Source of the DNA: Mycolicibacterium aichiense
GTDB lineage: Bacteria > Actinomycetota > Actinomycetes > Mycobacteriales > Mycobacteriaceae
Assembly: GCF_010726245.1 (NCBI RefSeq)
Contig: NZ_AP022561.1
Location: 434,001 to 498,000 of the forward strand
Reading direction: 5' to 3'
DNA length: 64,000 nucleotides
Position numbers and translations under genes: made by a program. This document shows positions 47,167-56,451 of this stretch, piece by piece. The notes below the pieces were generated by a model. That model was not told the origin of the DNA, ran no database searches, and saw only the letters and a program-made list of their open reading frames with translations. The first letter of the stretch is position 1. Each line of letters starts with the position of its first letter.

Positions 47167-48209
47167 GCTCGCAGGTGACCGTCGGGCGGGCCGTGGACTG
47201 GTCGTTCGCCGGGAATGTCGGCGCCTGGCTGGCCCGGCCGGGGCCGGCCGCCACCGACTACACCCGCAGCCAGGCCGTCGACGAACTGTCTGTCGCGGCG
47301 CGCAAGGCCGAAGGCCCGGTCCGCGAGGTCACCCGGATGGGCGGCGACGCCCCGGTCGCCGAGGCACGCATCGTCGACCGCCAGGGCTGGATCCGGGCGG
47401 CGTCGGATTCCATGCGGGTGATGACCGGCGGCACCGACACACCCAGCAACCCGGTCACCGGCCGGGTGACCGGCGCGCAGACCGGCGCGGTGCTGGCGTT
47501 CATCTCCTCGGGAATCCTGGGCCAGTACGACCCGTTCGCCGACACCGGCTCCGAGGACGGCCTGCTGCTGCTGGTCTACCCGAACGTCATCGCCGTCGAG
47601 CGCCAACTGCGGGTCTCCCCGGCCGACTTCCGGTTGTGGGTATGCCTGCACGAGGTCACCCACCGGGTGCAGTTCTCCGCCAATCCCTGGTTGGCACAAC
47701 ACATGTCGCAGGCGCTCGGGGTGCTGACCTCCGATGCGGCCGACGACGTGACGCAGGTGGTGGGACGGCTGGCGGAGTTTGCCAAGAAGCGGCGGAGCGG
47801 GGACCTGGGCCCCAACGATGCGGGCATCCTCGGGTTCATGCGCGCGGTGCAGTCCGAGCCGCAGCAGGTGGCGCTGGATCAGCTGCTGGTGCTCGGCACC
47901 CTGCTCGAAGGTCACGCCGACCACGTGATGGACGCGGTCGGTCCGGCCGTCGTGCCGTCGGTGCAAACCATCCGCAACCGGTTCGATCAACGCCGGCAGC
48001 GCAAGCAACCGCCGCTGCAGCGGCTGCTGCGGGCATTGCTCGGGGTGGACGCCAAACTCAGCCAGTACACCCGCGGCAAGGCGTTCGTCGACCACGTCGT
48101 GGACCGGGTCGGGATGGACCGGTTCAACACGGTGTGGACGAATGCGGACACCCTGCCGCTGCCCGACGAGATCGAAGATCCGCAGCGGTGGATCGACCGG
48201 GTGCTGTAG
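47163..48209 (+). CDS. Zinc-dependent metallopeptidase-like protein (DUF2342, Rv3626c-type)
   Basis: A 348-residue orthologue of Rv3626c in a family often labelled coenzyme F420 biosynthesis-associated. A zinc-protease-like HEVTH lies in VCLHEVTHRVQF, with a downstream EGHADHVMD that could supply further ligands. ATG 47163 overlaps the dacB stop by 4 bp, and its 3' end overlaps tilS by 22 bp, so the block is co-expressed. Protease activity has not been inferred beyond the motif. Confidence 0.9.
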   Translation: MSSQVTVGRAVDWSFAGNVGAWLARPGPAATDYTRSQAVDELSVAARKAEGPVREVTRMGGDAPVAEARIVDRQGWIRAASDSMRVMTGGTDTPSNPVTGRVTGAQTGAVLAFISSGILGQYDPFADTGSEDGLLLLVYPNVIAVERQLRVSPADFRLWVCLHEVTHRVQFSANPWLAQHMSQALGVLTSDAADDVTQVVGRLAEFAKKRRSGDLGPNDAGILGFMRAVQSEPQQVALDQLLVLGTLLEGHADHVMDAVGPAVVPSVQTIRNRFDQRRQRKQPPLQRLLRALLGVDAKLSQYTRGKAFVDHVVDRVGMDRFNTVWTNADTLPLPDEIEDPQRWIDRVL

Positions 48210-49153
48210 CCGCCCTGCGGGCCGGGGTGGCCGGCTTCGCGACCGAGCACCTGCCCGGCGCGACGTCGTGGTGCGTCGCGCTGTCCGGTGGACCCGACTC
48301 GCTGGCTCTGACGGCGGCGGCCGCCGCGGCACTGCCGACCACCGCCCTCATCGTTGACCATGGTCTGCAGCCCGGCTCCGACCAGGTCGCCGCGACTGCC
48401 CGCAGGCAGGCGCATGACCTCGGCTGCGTGGACGCCCGGGTGCTGCGGGTGCAGGTCGGCGCCGACGGCGGTCCCGAGGCCGCCGCGCGCGCCGCGCGCT
48501 ACACCGCGCTGGACGCCGCGCGCGCCGAGACGCCGGTGCTGCTGGCGCACACCCTCGACGACCAGGCCGAGACCGTGCTGCTCGGGCTGGGCCGCGGGTC
48601 GGGACCGCGGTCGATCGCCGGCATGCGGGCCTGCGACCCGCCCTGGTACCGCCCGCTGCTGGGGGTGCGCCGCTCCGTCACCCACGCCGCGTGCGCCGAG
48701 CTCGGGTTGACCCCGTGGGACGACCCGCACAATCACGACGGCCGGTTCACCCGGGTTCGGCTGCGCACCGAAGTGCTCCCGCTGCTCGAAGACGTGCTCG
48801 GCGGCGGCGTTGCCGAGGCGCTGGCCCGCACCGCGGCCGCGCTGCGAGAGGACACCGACGCTTTGGACGAATGGGCCGCCCTGGCGGCAGGTGCCCTCGG
48901 CGACACCGGCGACACCGTCGCGGTCACTGCGCTCACTGCCCTGCCCACCGCCGTGCGGCGCCGGGTGATCCGCGGCTGGCTGCTGGGTGGCGGCGCGACC
49001 AACCTCACCGACAAGCAGATCCGTGCGGTGGACGCCCTGGTCACCGCCTGGCACGGGCAGGGCGGAGTGGCGGTCGGCTCGGCGCTTCGGCAGCAAAGAC
49101 TGTTCGCCGCCCGCCGTGACGGCAGGCTGATCATGTACACGCAACCGGTGTGA
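48188..49153 (+). CDS. tilS: tRNA(Ile)-lysidine synthetase
   Basis: A 321-residue N-type PP-loop ATPase, orthologue of Rv3625c. It converts C34 of the CAU-anticodon tRNA-Ile to lysidine so that AUA is read correctly. The PP-loop is [33 protein letters not shown] and [15 protein letters not shown] are the family signatures. It is a short actinobacterial form lacking the long C-terminal domains of E. coli TilS. GTG 48188 gives [13 protein letters not shown], aligning with the Mtb start MDRQSAVAQLRA, and overlaps the upstream gene by 22 bp. Confidence 0.95.
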   Translation: MDRPGAVAALRAGVAGFATEHLPGATSWCVALSGGPDSLALTAAAAAALPTTALIVDHGLQPGSDQVAATARRQAHDLGCVDARVLRVQVGADGGPEAAARAARYTALDAARAETPVLLAHTLDDQAETVLLGLGRGSGPRSIAGMRACDPPWYRPLLGVRRSVTHAACAELGLTPWDDPHNHDGRFTRVRLRTEVLPLLEDVLGGGVAEALARTAAALREDTDALDEWAALAAGALGDTGDTVAVTALTALPTAVRRRVIRGWLLGGGATNLTDKQIRAVDALVTAWHGQGGVAVGSALRQQRLFAARRDGRLIMYTQPV

Positions 49154-49191
49154 GATTGGTCGTCAGGCCTTGCTCGTGGCACAGTGTGGAC

Positions 49192-49761
49192 GTGTCGGCG
49201 CACGAGCTGTATCCCGGGGACATCAAATCGGTCTTGTTGTCACAAGAGCAGATTCACACCCGGACCGCTGAGCTGGCGGCATCAGTTGCCCGCGACTACG
49301 GCGATTCGCTGAACGGTCAGGACCTACTGCTGCTCACGGTCCTCAAGGGTGCGGTGATGTTCGTCACCGACCTCGCCCGCGCGATTCCGCTGCCTACCCA
49401 GTTGGAATTCATGGCGGTCAGCTCGTACGGATCGTCGACGTCGTCGTCCGGGGTGGTCCGCATTCTGAAGGATCTCGACCGCGACATCCATGATCGCGAC
49501 GTGCTGATCGTCGAGGACATCGTGGACTCCGGGCTGACGCTGTCGTGGCTGCTGCGCAACCTGGCAACCCGCCATCCCAAGTCGCTGCGGGTGTGCACGC
49601 TGCTGCGCAAGCCCGACGCGGTACGCGCCGATGTCGACATCGAATACGTCGGCTTCGACATCCCCAACGAGTTCGTCGTCGGCTACGGCCTGGACTACGC
49701 CGAGCGCTACCGCGATCTGCCCTTCATCGGCACACTCGAGCCGAAGGTGTACCAGGGCTAG
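49192..49761 (+). CDS. hpt: Hypoxanthine-guanine phosphoribosyltransferase
   Basis: A 189-residue purine-salvage enzyme, orthologue of Rv3624c. It makes IMP and GMP from bases and PRPP. The PRPP-binding motif is [27 protein letters not shown], the flexible-loop [11 protein letters not shown] and [30 protein letters not shown] are conserved. GTG 49192 gives [16 protein letters not shown]. An earlier GTG at 49150 would overlap the tilS stop (GTGA) and add 14 residues that are not conserved. Confidence 0.95.
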   Translation: MSAHELYPGDIKSVLLSQEQIHTRTAELAASVARDYGDSLNGQDLLLLTVLKGAVMFVTDLARAIPLPTQLEFMAVSSYGSSTSSSGVVRILKDLDRDIHDRDVLIVEDIVDSGLTLSWLLRNLATRHPKSLRVCTLLRKPDAVRADVDIEYVGFDIPNEFVVGYGLDYAERYRDLPFIGTLEPKVYQG

Positions 49762-49838
49762 TCGGTTCCACCGCGCCCAAACCGACGTTTGGCCGCCGAA
49801 GTTCGAGTGGATCACGCCATCTCGTCGATCTCGGCGCG

Positions 49839-49973
49839 GGGCTCGAGTGCCTCCAGGCGCCCGAGGAGCGGCCCTATGGAGTCGAAGCGTTGATGCGGGG
49901 CAACTCCGGCAACAAGATGGTGCTGGTCGAGGTCCGGGAGTATTCGCAGGAGGACTTCGACGCTTGTCGGTGA
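49839..49973 (+). pseudogene. C-terminal remnant of a VOC (glyoxalase/bleomycin-resistance) family gene
   Basis: Between hpt and the response regulator the plus strand encodes 44 residues containing APEERPYGVEALMRGNSGNK and VEVREYSQEDFDA. This is the usual last strand-helix unit of VOC-family proteins (P-E-x-P-Y-G-x-x-E-x-x-x-R-D-x-x-G-N pattern). No matching N-terminal half or nearby start is present, and the sequence upstream runs into hpt. It looks like debris from a gene lost when the accessory block arrived. Confidence 0.5.
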
Positions 49974-50008
49974 ACTGTCGGCCACCTCCGCCGACTGGTC
50001 GAGCGAGC

Positions 50009-50671
50009 CTAAAGATCGTCGACGGCGATGATGCCGTCCTGGATGGCGCGGGCCACCAAAGCGGACTTCGTTTGAGCCTGCCGGCCGACGGACGCGTATT
50101 TGGCCCGTACGCGTTGCAGGTGGGTGCGTACCGTCGAGGGCGAGATGAACAGTCGCTGGGCGACGAGGTCTTTACTTTCCGTCTGGAACCATGCGATCAA
50201 CACCTCCATTTCGCGTGATGTCAGGTTGGGCCGCCCCGCATCTTGGTTTGCGAACATCGCTGCAGCCATGCGTGGACCGACGTAGGGCTCGTCGGCGTGG
50301 GCCGCCGTGATCGCGTCGATGAGGTGTTGCTTGTTCTCCGACTTGGCGATGTAACTCAGTGCTCCTATCTCCAGACAGCGAAGTATCACTTCGTTGGCGG
50401 ATTGGTAGGAGTAGACGACGACGCGGTAGCCGCGCTCGATCACGCGCGACAAGCCGGCAAAATCGATTCTGCGGCCGTCCTGTTCGAGATCGAACACTAC
50501 GACATCGACCTCAGAGCCGACATCGGACAGGAATTGTTCAGTCGAGAAGAATGCCGCGACGAAGGTAGCCGCAGGCTCAGCGTCTCTGCACCAGATACGT
50601 ACGGCGTCATGGATGGCGTCGTGATCGTCTATGACAACGACCCTGAGAGGACTGTGATCAGGCACTGACAT
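50009..50671 (-). CDS. NarL/FixJ-family response regulator
   Basis: A 220-residue response regulator. The receiver has the acidic pair in VVVIDDHDA, the phosphoacceptor Asp in VVVFDLEQDG, Ser in VVVYSYQS and Lys in YIAKSENK, so it should be phosphorylatable. A LuxR-type helix-turn-helix follows (LTSREMEVLIAWFQTESKDLVAQRLFISPSTVRTHLQRVRAKY). ATG 50671 overlaps the kinase gene by 14 bp, marking them as a cognate pair. Codon use is less GC-biased than neighbours, in line with an accessory origin. Confidence 0.92.
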   Translation of the reverse strand: MSVPDHSPLRVVVIDDHDAIHDAVRIWCRDAEPAATFVAAFFSTEQFLSDVGSEVDVVVFDLEQDGRRIDFAGLSRVIERGYRVVVYSYQSANEVILRCLEIGALSYIAKSENKQHLIDAITAAHADEPYVGPRMAAAMFANQDAGRPNLTSREMEVLIAWFQTESKDLVAQRLFISPSTVRTHLQRVRAKYASVGRQAQTKSALVARAIQDGIIAVDDL

Positions 50672-52925
50672 CCTGATCCGATGCCATGTTGCCCGCCGGC
50701 GTTGAGAACGTGACCCATGTCGACGTGTCGGTCGAAACGACCTGGGCGCTGTCGTCGGCCCAAAGCTGTTCGGGGTGTTGATCAGTCACGTCGACGAGTA
50801 CGCTCACGGCGACCCCGCCGTTATCTGCGCGGGTGAGCACGATCCGGGCGTGAGAGTCGGCGATATCCAGGACATCGGTGACGCGCCCCATCAACGACGT
50901 GACGGCATCCTCGGTGAGCCCTGGCAGGTCGTCGTCGACGTGCAGGCTCACCTCCAGCCCGCGGTCCTGGGCGGGCCCGATTGCGTGCTGAAGTTGCTGT
51001 AGCAGTTGCCCGTTGGATGACGACGCCTCGTCGAACAGCGCCCGTAGGCGTTGTGATTCGATTCGCGCCTGCCGTCTCAAGGCAGGTGTGACCGGCTGGC
51101 CTTCGCTCAACGCGGTAAGCAGAGGAGTGAGCCGATCGACGAGGGCGGCATAGCGGTCCAGGTACTCGCGTTGAAGAGCCTGCGCAACGTGTTCGCGGCC
51201 GACCACCTGCAGGCGTGCCCGGTTCTCGCGGCTCGCTTCGGTCGCCGCGCTACGGGCCAGGCTGCTGAACATCGCCACCCCGAGTTGCGGGATCAAGCAG
51301 GCAGCGATCGTGGCGGCCAGAAATATCGACCAGTCAGGACTACGGGACAGCGCTACCGCCGCCGGCACCGTCCACAGAGCTATCAGAACCGTTGCGGCTC
51401 GACCCGACGACCAGCTCAAAGTATGTGGCAGAAGGCAGAACCCGATCGTCAGCTGTGACCAGTTCGCGTCGGTACTCAGCTCAGCGGCTGACAGCTCCGC
51501 TTGCTGCATCACTGCGATGGCACCCAGACAGGTTGCAGCCGTTGGCGCTGTCCACCGCCACTCCGAGAATCGACCCGGCAGCCCAGCCAGCGCGCACAGC
51601 CCCGCTAGTGCTGCCAACGCGTACTGCACCGGACGGTGGGTGGACGCTGGAGAAGCCCACACAACAGCCGCAACCAGGTTCGTGATTGCCAGGACGACCA
51701 ACGCGATCCGGTACCCGGCGCTCAGCTGCTCTATAGTGCGATCGACGTCGAGATTCTGTCTTGATCTCGCAGTTGCCCAACGTATCTTGACAACCGTCCC
51801 GCCTGGGCCGGTTGTGAGGGTGGCGGATCCACCGGCGCGCTTCATCCGTCCGACGATCGACTCGGTGACGCCATTGCCCATTTTCGTGTCCGGCGAGAAT
51901 CCCGAGCCGTTGTCGCAGACCACCACATGCTCGCGTCCAACGTCGATCGTGATCGCGTCGGCGCAGGCATGCCGTTGGGCATTGGTCATCGCTTCGGACG
52001 CGGCGGCACAGATCGCGGTTGCAAGCTCTCCTGGAAGCCATAGTTCGCTGCGCCCCGTGATGGAGATGGGAACCCCGATCCGGCAGGTGGCCTCCTCGAG
52101 CAGAGCAACAGTGTCCATCAAGCGGTCGCTGTCCATGGCGGGTGCCGAGCGCAGAATCTGCAAGTCTCGCCGGGCTTGTGCCGCAAGTCTTTCGGAGGTG
52201 ACAGTCGCTCCCTGGCCAACCAGTAGCAGCGTCGCTGCCGCGGTGTCGTGCAAGACGGCCAACTGTTCAGCGACAAAATTTCGCCGCGCCTCACTGACCT
52301 GATTCGCCAACTCGGCAGCAAGATGATCGCTGTGTGACTGGTCGACGGCCGCCGCAACGCGCAGCACCACAGCGCGCAGCACGACTGCGATGATCCAGCC
52401 GAACGCTATCCGGTAGAGGTCGTCGATCTTCTCGGTCCGCTCCCAGCCGATGAGCTGGGCCGCGCCCCAGCCGTAACTGATGAGTGTCACGGCGAGCATC
52501 GCCACTGCCGATCGCGTCGACACTTGCGCGGCCAAGGTGACGACCGAGACGGTGACGATCACGAGCGGTGCCGCGTGCGACAGTCCGCATGTGCCCGCGT
52601 GCTCCAGGATCGACAGAAGTGCGGCTGTCAGGATCGCCCAGCCGAAGTCGACGGTGAGAGCGCCTCGTGTCGGCGCATTTCGCACGATCCGAAAAGACGA
52701 CCATCCCGCCAGGACCGCCATGAAGACCAGATTGGCGACGCCGTCCGAAGCCGGGTCGAACAGCGTCGCTGCAGATATCACGAGGATCGCGCCAGCACGC
52801 ACGACCGTGAGAAACCTGGCGATCAACCACAGGTGCCGCTCAGAGAACGCACGCACCGAATGGTGTGTTTGTATCAACTTTTGCGCCCCCGCCGCACAAC
52901 CGTCGAATTCCCCAAGTCGGCTCAA
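50658..52925 (-). CDS. Membrane histidine kinase with duplicated sensor/kinase architecture
   Basis: 755 residues. The N-terminal half has about six membrane helices (35-190), a HisKA_3-type phosphoacceptor QLAVLHDTAAATLL with His226, and an ATPase domain (N-box EAMTNAQRHA ~311-320, G1 VVCDNGSGF ~336-343). A second membrane block (~404-555) follows, then a second, degenerate kinase-like module (570-740) lacking a recognisable phosphoacceptor His and ATP-binding boxes. This looks like an internal duplication in which one half kept catalysis. It starts at TTG 52925; GTG 52856 (VRAFSERHLWL) would remove the cysteine-containing leader. It partners the overlapping NarL-type regulator. Confidence 0.85.
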   Translation of the reverse strand: MSRLGEFDGCAAGAQKLIQTHHSVRAFSERHLWLIARFLTVVRAGAILVISAATLFDPASDGVANLVFMAVLAGWSSFRIVRNAPTRGALTVDFGWAILTAALLSILEHAGTCGLSHAAPLVIVTVSVVTLAAQVSTRSAVAMLAVTLISYGWGAAQLIGWERTEKIDDLYRIAFGWIIAVVLRAVVLRVAAAVDQSHSDHLAAELANQVSEARRNFVAEQLAVLHDTAAATLLLVGQGATVTSERLAAQARRDLQILRSAPAMDSDRLMDTVALLEEATCRIGVPISITGRSELWLPGELATAICAAASEAMTNAQRHACADAITIDVGREHVVVCDNGSGFSPDTKMGNGVTESIVGRMKRAGGSATLTTGPGGTVVKIRWATARSRQNLDVDRTIEQLSAGYRIALVVLAITNLVAAVVWASPASTHRPVQYALAALAGLCALAGLPGRFSEWRWTAPTAATCLGAIAVMQQAELSAAELSTDANWSQLTIGFCLLPHTLSWSSGRAATVLIALWTVPAAVALSRSPDWSIFLAATIAACLIPQLGVAMFSSLARSAATEASRENRARLQVVGREHVAQALQREYLDRYAALVDRLTPLLTALSEGQPVTPALRRQARIESQRLRALFDEASSSNGQLLQQLQHAIGPAQDRGLEVSLHVDDDLPGLTEDAVTSLMGRVTDVLDIADSHARIVLTRADNGGVAVSVLVDVTDQHPEQLWADDSAQVVSTDTSTWVTFSTPAGNMASDQDVSA

Positions 52926-53078
52926 ATTCGCCGTTGGTGCGGATCATATCGGCTGAGTGACTATTGAACTCACGACTGAATATATTTGACGGCCACGCAA
53001 GATAAATCAGTCGATCGTACGACACCAGTACTGCCAAACTGTTGCCGTCAGACGCCAACGCCGTTCTGCTGACGCCTG

Positions 53079-56000
53079 TCAACAAGACCCTGTGACGGGA
53101 TTGTTGGACCCTGTGCTGATGTCGACGTCGGCAGCGTATCCGCCATCTGAAGTTTTGTACCAAAGGTTGTCCAGGCCTCCGCTGAAGGAGGAACTGTAAT
53201 AGCCCTTGACTGCTTGGCCCCGCGCGTAGCAAACCAACGATAGGTTTGTGTTCACCTCGTACCAACCAAGCTGCTGGGAATTCAGAGTGGCAGCCGCCAT
53301 CCGCTGGGTTCTCGCCATGACCTTTGCGGTGGCGTATTGCGGATTGCTGCTGCCAGATGCCCGCCAATAGCCCAGCAAGGCTGGCGAAACACCGCTGAAC
53401 GGTGAATAGTTGGCGGTTCTCGCATTTGCCCGCCAGCCGTCGTTCTGGTCGTAGAACTGGCCGCCATACCAGATTCCTATATGACCGTAGGCGGTTGTGC
53501 CTGCCTGTGAGTTCTGGCCGAACACAAGGATGTCGCCGTCTTGGAAGTTGCGGTCGGTGTGCCAAGTGAAGCCGCGAGCGGCGAGCTGATTTCCGCCAGA
53601 GCCACCGCTGCGGTAGTCGATCGCGTTGCCCCAGGCGCCGGTTCGAATGTTGAAGACTTGCTCGAGGTATTGGCGAACGAGGGAGACGCATTCGCCGGCG
53701 TAGGACCCGTCCGGGTTCGCTATAGTTCTGCCTCTCGTGTTTCCGACGAACGTGCCGACCTTCTGGCTCAGCGTTGGGGTTGTTACAGGGGGAGCCACGT
53801 AATTGACCGTGATGTTCGCAGTGCCGGTCGCGCTAGCGCCGCTGCCATCTGTCACGGTGTAGGTGAAGTTGTCCCCGCCGTTGTAGCCGCCAGCGGGGTT
53901 GTAAGTGAATGAGCCGTCAGGGTTGAGAGTCAGGCTGCCGTGACTCGGGCCGGAGACGAAGCCGACAGTGAGGGCGTCGCCGTCGACATCGGTGTCGTTG
54001 TTGCGAACGTTGCCGGTTAGCTGCTTGTCCTGGTCGACGCCGTAGTTATCGGTATTGGCCACCGGTGCATCGTTGACCGGATTGACTGTCACAGACACGG
54101 TGGCGACCGTATTGCCGCCGTTGCCATCGGAGACTGTGTAGGTGAAGCTATCTGCGCCGTTGTAGTTGGCTGACGGAGTGTAGGTGATGGTGCCCCCGTC
54201 GCCGACGGCGATCGTCCCATGTCCGGGAGTCGAGGTGCCAACGACGCTCAGCGGATCGTGTTCGACGTCAGAATCGTTGCCCAGGACCGCGATTACGGTC
54301 GAGGAGTCTTCGTCGAGGGCGGTGGAGTCGTTGCCGGGCACAGGCGCATCGTTGACAGGGTTGACTGTGATGTTGACATTGGCTGTGCTGGTCTTTACAC
54401 CGTCGCTGACGCTGTAAGTGAAGCTGTCGACGCCGTTGTAGTCAGCATTCGGGGTGTAGGTGTATGAGCCGTCAACGTTGAAGATCAGGGTGCCGTGAGC
54501 GACCTGGGTGCTGAGCGTTGCACCTAAGGCGTCACCATCGATGTCCTGGTCATTGGTCAACACGTTCGAGGTCAACGCTGTGTCTTCGTCGGTGGCAACG
54601 TTGTCCGTCACCGCAATGGGTGCGTCGTTCACCGGAGTCACGGTGATAGACACCGTGGCGGTGCTGGTGCCGCCGTGCCCGTCGGTCACCGTGTACGCGA
54701 AGGAATCTGCTCCGTTGTAGTCCCCCACTGGTGTATACGTGATCGCACCGCCAGTACCGACGCTGACCTCCCCGTGTTGGGGGATGGTGGTCGCGAGGAC
54801 GCTCAAGGGATCTCGATCGACATCGGTATCGTTGGCCAGCACCGCGATTATTTTCGAAGTGTCCTCGTTGAGAGTGACAGTGTCGTCTTTGGCGATGGGT
54901 GCGTCGCTGACCGGTCTGACGGTAACGGTCACGGTGGCGGTCTTGATGTTGACACCGTCGCTGACGGTGTATGTGAATGTGTCGACGCCGTTGTAGTCGC
55001 CGACCGGTGCATAGGTGAACGTGCCGTCTTGGTCGAGAACGACAGCGCCGTGGGCGGCTTGCTTGCTTAGGGCGGCGGTCAGAACGTCGCCGTCAGCATC
55101 GGTGTCGTTAGTTAGTACGTTGCCGGCCAGTGGAGTGTCTTCGTCCGTGGTGAAGCTGTCGTTCACTGGGGCAGGAGCGTGTCCAACGACGGGGCCCACT
55201 ACCAGTGTCTGGTGGATCATCGCCGCGAGCGGACCCCCGACGACCGGGATCATTCCGACGAGATCGACGGTCATATCGTTGATCTCGTCACTCATGTCAG
55301 CGGTGTCGCCGCGCAGGGCCGCGCGGGCGAAGTCGACGAAATCTGCCACAAAGTTGAATGCGTTGAACGCCGTGCCCAACACGGGAACCCAGCCGAGAGA
55401 CTTGTTGAGCTCGGCCTGGGACCGTTCCCGGGCCGCTTCTGCGTCGGACGCGGCGTCATTGGCTGAGTGGGCTGCAGTCGCTGAATTGTCGACGGCATCC
55501 TCGGTTTCTTCGGTGCTGAGCGCGCCGGCGCTGATCGACCCGGTGGGGGTGTGTCGGCTGTTCGACAAGAGTTCGACTTCTCGAGCCGCGCCGGAGAGTG
55601 TGGCAAAGAGCGGTCCCAATGGGATTGTTGGCGATGGCAGGTCAGTTGGCAACTGCCCCAGACCAATTGAGTTGAACACGCCGCTGACGACTTTGCCGAA
55701 ACCATCTGGTGAGACGGTTCGACGAACAGTTGGCGAGCCACTGACGTCGGGGGTCGTCGCCATCGAGGTGGGCAACTCCGATGCACCCAGCAGCGCTGTC
55801 GGCGCGGGGGCTTGGGGCAAGCTCAGATTGCTCCGACGAGGCGGCGTCAGCACGGAGGGCACAGTTGTCGAGCTTGCCGTCTTGGTGCCGGCCGATCCGT
55901 CAGTCGGGCTCAAGCCGTGATCCGGCTTCGCTGCCCTGGATCCGGTGTCGCGTCGGGGCGCCGCGGTGCCCGGACTCTTTCGTTTGCTTTGGGCCCCGTG

Positions 56001-56210
56001 CGTGTCGTTTGCGTCACTGCTGACGTGAGTGCCGGCGTGCGAGGTGTCATCGGGTGCTGCTGTAGCGGTCCCCTGCCCGACAGTGAAAGCGGCGCCCAAC
56101 CCCACGCCGACCGCGCCGATACGCAACCACCGGGTGGCCACAGCATTTGCTGGCTGAAGTTTGCGGTGCCTTCCCTTACGCGCGGACTTCTTCGGACTCG
56201 TAGCAGCCAC
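53079..56210 (-). CDS. Large secreted protein: cadherin-like repeats plus C-terminal CHAP domain
   Basis: 1,043 residues. A basic N-terminus and hydrophobic stretch (WLRIGAVGVGLGAAFTVGQGTATAAPDD, residues ~27-55) form an export signal. A Ser/Thr/Pro-rich linker and an Ala-rich helical region (240-340) follow. Five tandem ~92-residue Ig/cadherin-like repeats occupy ~346-804, each with DEDT, D-x-D-x-D and YNG(V/A)D(S/T)F motifs. A CHAP amidase/peptidase domain (~812-952) has Cys841 (AGECVSLVRQYL) and His910 (AYGHIGIWYGG). The C-terminal ~85 residues with two cysteines resemble a bacterial SH3-like cell-wall binder. GTG 56210 is chosen for GAAGGA 6 nt upstream. Probably a surface peptidoglycan hydrolase or adhesin, tied to the downstream two-component genes. 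Confidence 0.88.
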   Translation of the reverse strand: MAATSPKKSARKGRHRKLQPANAVATRWLRIGAVGVGLGAAFTVGQGTATAAPDDTSHAGTHVSSDANDTHGAQSKRKSPGTAAPRRDTGSRAAKPDHGLSPTDGSAGTKTASSTTVPSVLTPPRRSNLSLPQAPAPTALLGASELPTSMATTPDVSGSPTVRRTVSPDGFGKVVSGVFNSIGLGQLPTDLPSPTIPLGPLFATLSGAAREVELLSNSRHTPTGSISAGALSTEETEDAVDNSATAAHSANDAASDAEAARERSQAELNKSLGWVPVLGTAFNAFNFVADFVDFARAALRGDTADMSDEINDMTVDLVGMIPVVGGPLAAMIHQTLVVGPVVGHAPAPVNDSFTTDEDTPLAGNVLTNDTDADGDVLTAALSKQAAHGAVVLDQDGTFTYAPVGDYNGVDTFTYTVSDGVNIKTATVTVTVRPVSDAPIAKDDTVTLNEDTSKIIAVLANDTDVDRDPLSVLATTIPQHGEVSVGTGGAITYTPVGDYNGADSFAYTVTDGHGGTSTATVSITVTPVNDAPIAVTDNVATDEDTALTSNVLTNDQDIDGDALGATLSTQVAHGTLIFNVDGSYTYTPNADYNGVDSFTYSVSDGVKTSTANVNITVNPVNDAPVPGNDSTALDEDSSTVIAVLGNDSDVEHDPLSVVGTSTPGHGTIAVGDGGTITYTPSANYNGADSFTYTVSDGNGGNTVATVSVTVNPVNDAPVANTDNYGVDQDKQLTGNVRNNDTDVDGDALTVGFVSGPSHGSLTLNPDGSFTYNPAGGYNGGDNFTYTVTDGSGASATGTANITVNYVAPPVTTPTLSQKVGTFVGNTRGRTIANPDGSYAGECVSLVRQYLEQVFNIRTGAWGNAIDYRSGGSGGNQLAARGFTWHTDRNFQDGDILVFGQNSQAGTTAYGHIGIWYGGQFYDQNDGWRANARTANYSPFSGVSPALLGYWRASGSSNPQYATAKVMARTQRMAAATLNSQQLGWYEVNTNLSLVCYARGQAVKGYYSSSFSGGLDNLWYKTSDGGYAADVDISTGSNNPVTGSC
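53799..55175 (-). repeat. Five tandem cadherin-like (VCBS-type) coding repeats
   Basis: Each unit is ~92 residues ending in PV(N/S)D-AP. Units alternate between two types: 1, 3 and 5 contain GNVLTND/SNVLTND/GNVRNND followed by D-x-DGD, while 2 and 4 contain IAVLANDTDV/IAVLGNDSDV followed by DPLSV. This suggests expansion by two-unit steps. Conserved acidic triplets probably bind calcium. Confidence 0.88.
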
Positions 56211-56451
56211 GGCGGTTCCTTCGCGCTTTCGCATCGACGCCGCGAGATCGAAAGTAGAGCGTGCGCTAAGCCATTGACCACCAGCGCAGTCGTTCTAGTT
56301 CGATCCGCATCCAGGGGGTTTCTGGATTCTGGCAACGATGCTTGCCCCCGCGCACAAAATAACAACGCGATAACAGAAGTGATGTCGGTCGAACGGGTGA
56401 TTCTTCGCCAAGTCTCGTCACCAGTGCGGAAGTGCGAGGACGTCAGCCGTA

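Noticed and set aside
50100..50285. CRISPR or mobile element in the accessory island
   Set aside because: No regularly spaced repeats, terminal inverted repeats, transposase or integrase genes were found in 49.8-56.4 kb.
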